Positions 61,845 through 64,000 of a DNA stretch of 64,000 nt are shown piece by piece. The notes under the pieces are model-generated. The model had not been told where the DNA came from and searched no databases. It saw only the letters and a list, made by a program, of their open reading frames with translations. Source of the stretch: Albula goreensis (taxonomy: Eukaryota; Chordata; Actinopteri; Albuliformes; Albulidae); contig CM040749.1 in the NCBI GenBank assembly GCA_022829145.1, forward strand, positions 19,181,987 to 19,245,986, written 5' to 3'. A program made the position numbers and the translations under genes. Every line of letters starts with the position of its first letter. The stretch's first letter is position 1.

Positions 61845-63264
61845 CAATGACTATAGAAAATCTTCATACCCCTTTGAAACGGGCACTCTTTTGTTTACAG
61901 CCTGAAATCAAAACCCATTAAAAATATCTTGTTCCAGCTTTATTCACACCTTTATGCCATACAACTTTCAAGTAATGAAAAAAGGCATCAGTTCTGAAAA
62001 TGAAAAAAAAAAGAAAAACCAGAATAACAGGGTTGGAAAAGTGATCTGTACCCTGATTTAATGATTTGTAGAGACACCTTTTGCTTTAATTACAGCCATC
62101 AGTCTGATTGGATATGCCTCTACTAGCTTTGAGCACCTTGACTGGGGAATATTTACCCATTCTTCCTTTCAGAATTGTTTGAGTTCAGTCAAATTTTGTA
62201 GAGAGAGGCAATGGACTACTCTGTGAAAGTCCATCCACAGATTTTCAATTGGATTTATGTTTAGGGCTCTGACTTGGCCACTCAAGGACATTCACTTCCT
62301 GTCCTTAAGCCACTGCATTGTTGTGATTAGGGTCTTTCTCATGCTGGAAGGTGAACCACCTACCCATCTTCAGCTGTCATAGCAGAGGGCCGCAGGTTTT
62401 CCTCAAGAATTTGGGTGTACTTGGCAGCATCCATTTTCCCTTCAATCCTGACCAATTGCCCAGGCCCTGCTGAAGAGAAACACCCTCACAACATAATGTT
62501 GCCACCACCATGCTTCACAGTAGGTATGGTGTGTTTTGCGAGGTGTGCTGTGTTTAATTTTCCCCAAAGATATCGCTTGGAGTTCAGTCCGGAAAATTCA
62601 ATCCTGGTCTTGTCTGACCATAAAACATTTTGTCACGTGGCATCAGAATCTTCCAAGGGTTTTTTTTTTTTTTGCAAAGCTCAAACGAGGCTCTGTGTGA
62701 CACTTTTTCAGAAGAGGCTTTGTGTAAAGTTAATGAGATTGTTGTCACATGCACAAACCAACCAATCTCAACCATAAAGACTTGTAAGTCCTTCAAAGTT
62801 GCCATTGGCCTCTTGGTAGCTTCCCTGATCAATGTCTGCCTGGCTCTGCCAGGTTTGAGGGATGGCCTGATCTAGGCAAGGAGTTCATGGTGCCATATGC
62901 TTTCCACTTCTTAATAATGCACTGAATGATACTCAGGGGGATAGTTAAAGCCTTTGAAATCTTTTTGTATCCTTCTCCTAACCATGCACTACCAGTAGTA
63001 GAATCCTCAAGGAACAGCTAGTTTTTTTTTTCTCAATGTATGCTGATCACTTATACAAATGTTTATTTAGGTATTTAAAATTTAATTTATTAAATTTTAA
63101 TAATTGTTCAGAATTTTTTAAATTGTTATTTTCACTTAGATGTTGAGGTTTATAATGTGTAAATACAGCTGGAAAAGTAAGATTGGATTTGTTTTAATTT
63201 CCAGGGTGTAATGCAACAAAAGGTGAGGATTTTGACAGGGTATGATGATTTTCTATAGGCACTG
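61845..63264 (-). mobile_element. Decayed Tc1/mariner DNA transposon with matching terminal repeats
   Basis: The left end reads CAATGACTATAGAAAATCTT then CATACCC. The right end, read in reverse, is CAGTGCCTATAGAAAATCAT then CATACCC. A TA flanks the left end; the right flank has lost it. The interior is Tc1 transposase on the minus strand. About 82 codons remain open (62584-62832) and include REATKRPMATLKDLQ and TTISLTLHKAS, matching the REVTKNPMVTLTELQ-type helix-turn-helix region of fish Tc1 elements. Frameshifts and stops elsewhere make it inactive. Length about 1.42 kb. Confidence 0.88.
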
Positions 63265-64000
63265 CAAAATGCCAGCTAACAGATGCGTACTTTATGACTG
63301 ACTGTGCAGATGGAAAACTGAGGTAGGATTCACTCATCTTAATTGAAATGACAAGACACCTTTGTGGAACATCATTACATATACAGTTTCTGCTATAAAT
63401 TACTTTTTTTTACTCTCCAAGCATTTAAAGTGGATACTAAAAACATACAGACGTGTTCAATGATACATGGGCACGTAAATATTGAAAAAATTGAAAACAT
63501 ATCCTAAAGAAGCAAGTGAAAAATCAATTAATAACATCAACTGAATTAATATCTTTTCACAGGCACTTAGTTCTACAACTATCATGGCAGAAATGTAATC
63601 ACTCTTTTCTGTGAAGATGCAAAAAAGAAGTTATTTTGTACTAATATAAACCGTATGAATTTACTGTGGCTGTCTCAGTTCAATTAAAAAATTAAAAAAG
63701 GTTTCTTTAGTAACAACCCCTGCCATTAATTAAAAAGAGATTTTCCACCATTTTCCTCCAGGGGGCAGATTTGACTGTCATGAACTACCCAGCACAATGA
63801 GGTTGCCATTCAAATATTGGTGTCAGAAAATACATATCCAGAACACACTTTGAGGGTGGAAAATATTACTTATGGAGGACAACTTGACCAGGGCTGTAAC
63901 CCAGTCAGCGGTGTAGGGATGGAGGTGTTTAGTCTTTTGATGACAGTAGGCAGTGGGGCACAGCAGTAGACATGAGCACCTGTGCAAGGCTGCAGATTGG
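63265..64000. other. Intergenic DNA to window end
   Basis: No gene is supported. A CTCF-core-like word, CCTCCAGGGGGCAG, lies at 63755-63768 (one mismatch to CCASYAGRKGGCRS). Confidence 0.5.

Noticed and set aside
62415-62875. Plus-strand frames of 80-120 codons
   Set aside because: They lie antisense to the Tc1 transposase remnant and have no independent support.

Overview
The window is vertebrate nuclear DNA, most likely from a ray-finned fish. It has long introns with GT/AG (and one GC/AG) splice sites, Tc1/mariner remnants, a tRNA-derived SINE whose 3' end reads like those common in fish genomes, and orthologues of four vertebrate genes. I cannot fix the species from sequence alone.

Layout, left to right. 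(1) 1-9931 holds a head-to-head pair of BTB/zinc-finger transcription-factor genes. ZBTB25 is on the minus strand (two coding exons, 442 aa). ZBTB1 is on the plus strand (single coding exon, 714 aa). Their non-coding first exons lie about 0.8 kb apart around a shared promoter region. (2) 9932-13180 is the likely ZBTB1 3' UTR. (3) 13394-15145 is a minus-strand chain of six small, phase-compatible exons. They end in an acidic/Ser-Gly stretch followed by a Gly/Arg/Lys-rich tail; I cannot name this gene, which converges on ZBTB1. (4) 15146-22900 holds diverged repeats, a dead Tc1 copy and weak candidate exons on both strands around a possible divergent promoter at 20350-20880. (5) 22900-48402 is CCDC9B on the plus strand: a probable non-coding first exon and 13 coding exons giving 619 aa, with a 52-bp minisatellite and a SINE in its introns. 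(6) 48403-59748 is the 3' UTR and intergenic DNA. (7) 59749-60630 is INAFM2 on the minus strand, a single-exon membrane protein with a long extra-membrane tail. (8) 61845-63264 is a decayed Tc1/mariner element.

ZBTB25/ZBTB1 are neighbours in human 14q23 and CCDC9B/INAFM2 are convergent neighbours in human 15q15 (from memory of the human map). The window therefore joins two conserved synteny blocks, and the unrecognised gene content lies between them. No operon-like or immune-system cassette is present. The most interesting points are the unnamed RGG-tail gene with a possible alternative terminal exon, the orphan exons near 20-21 kb, a PP1-docking motif in CCDC9B, and a glycosylation-rich, furin-site-bearing tail on INAFM2.
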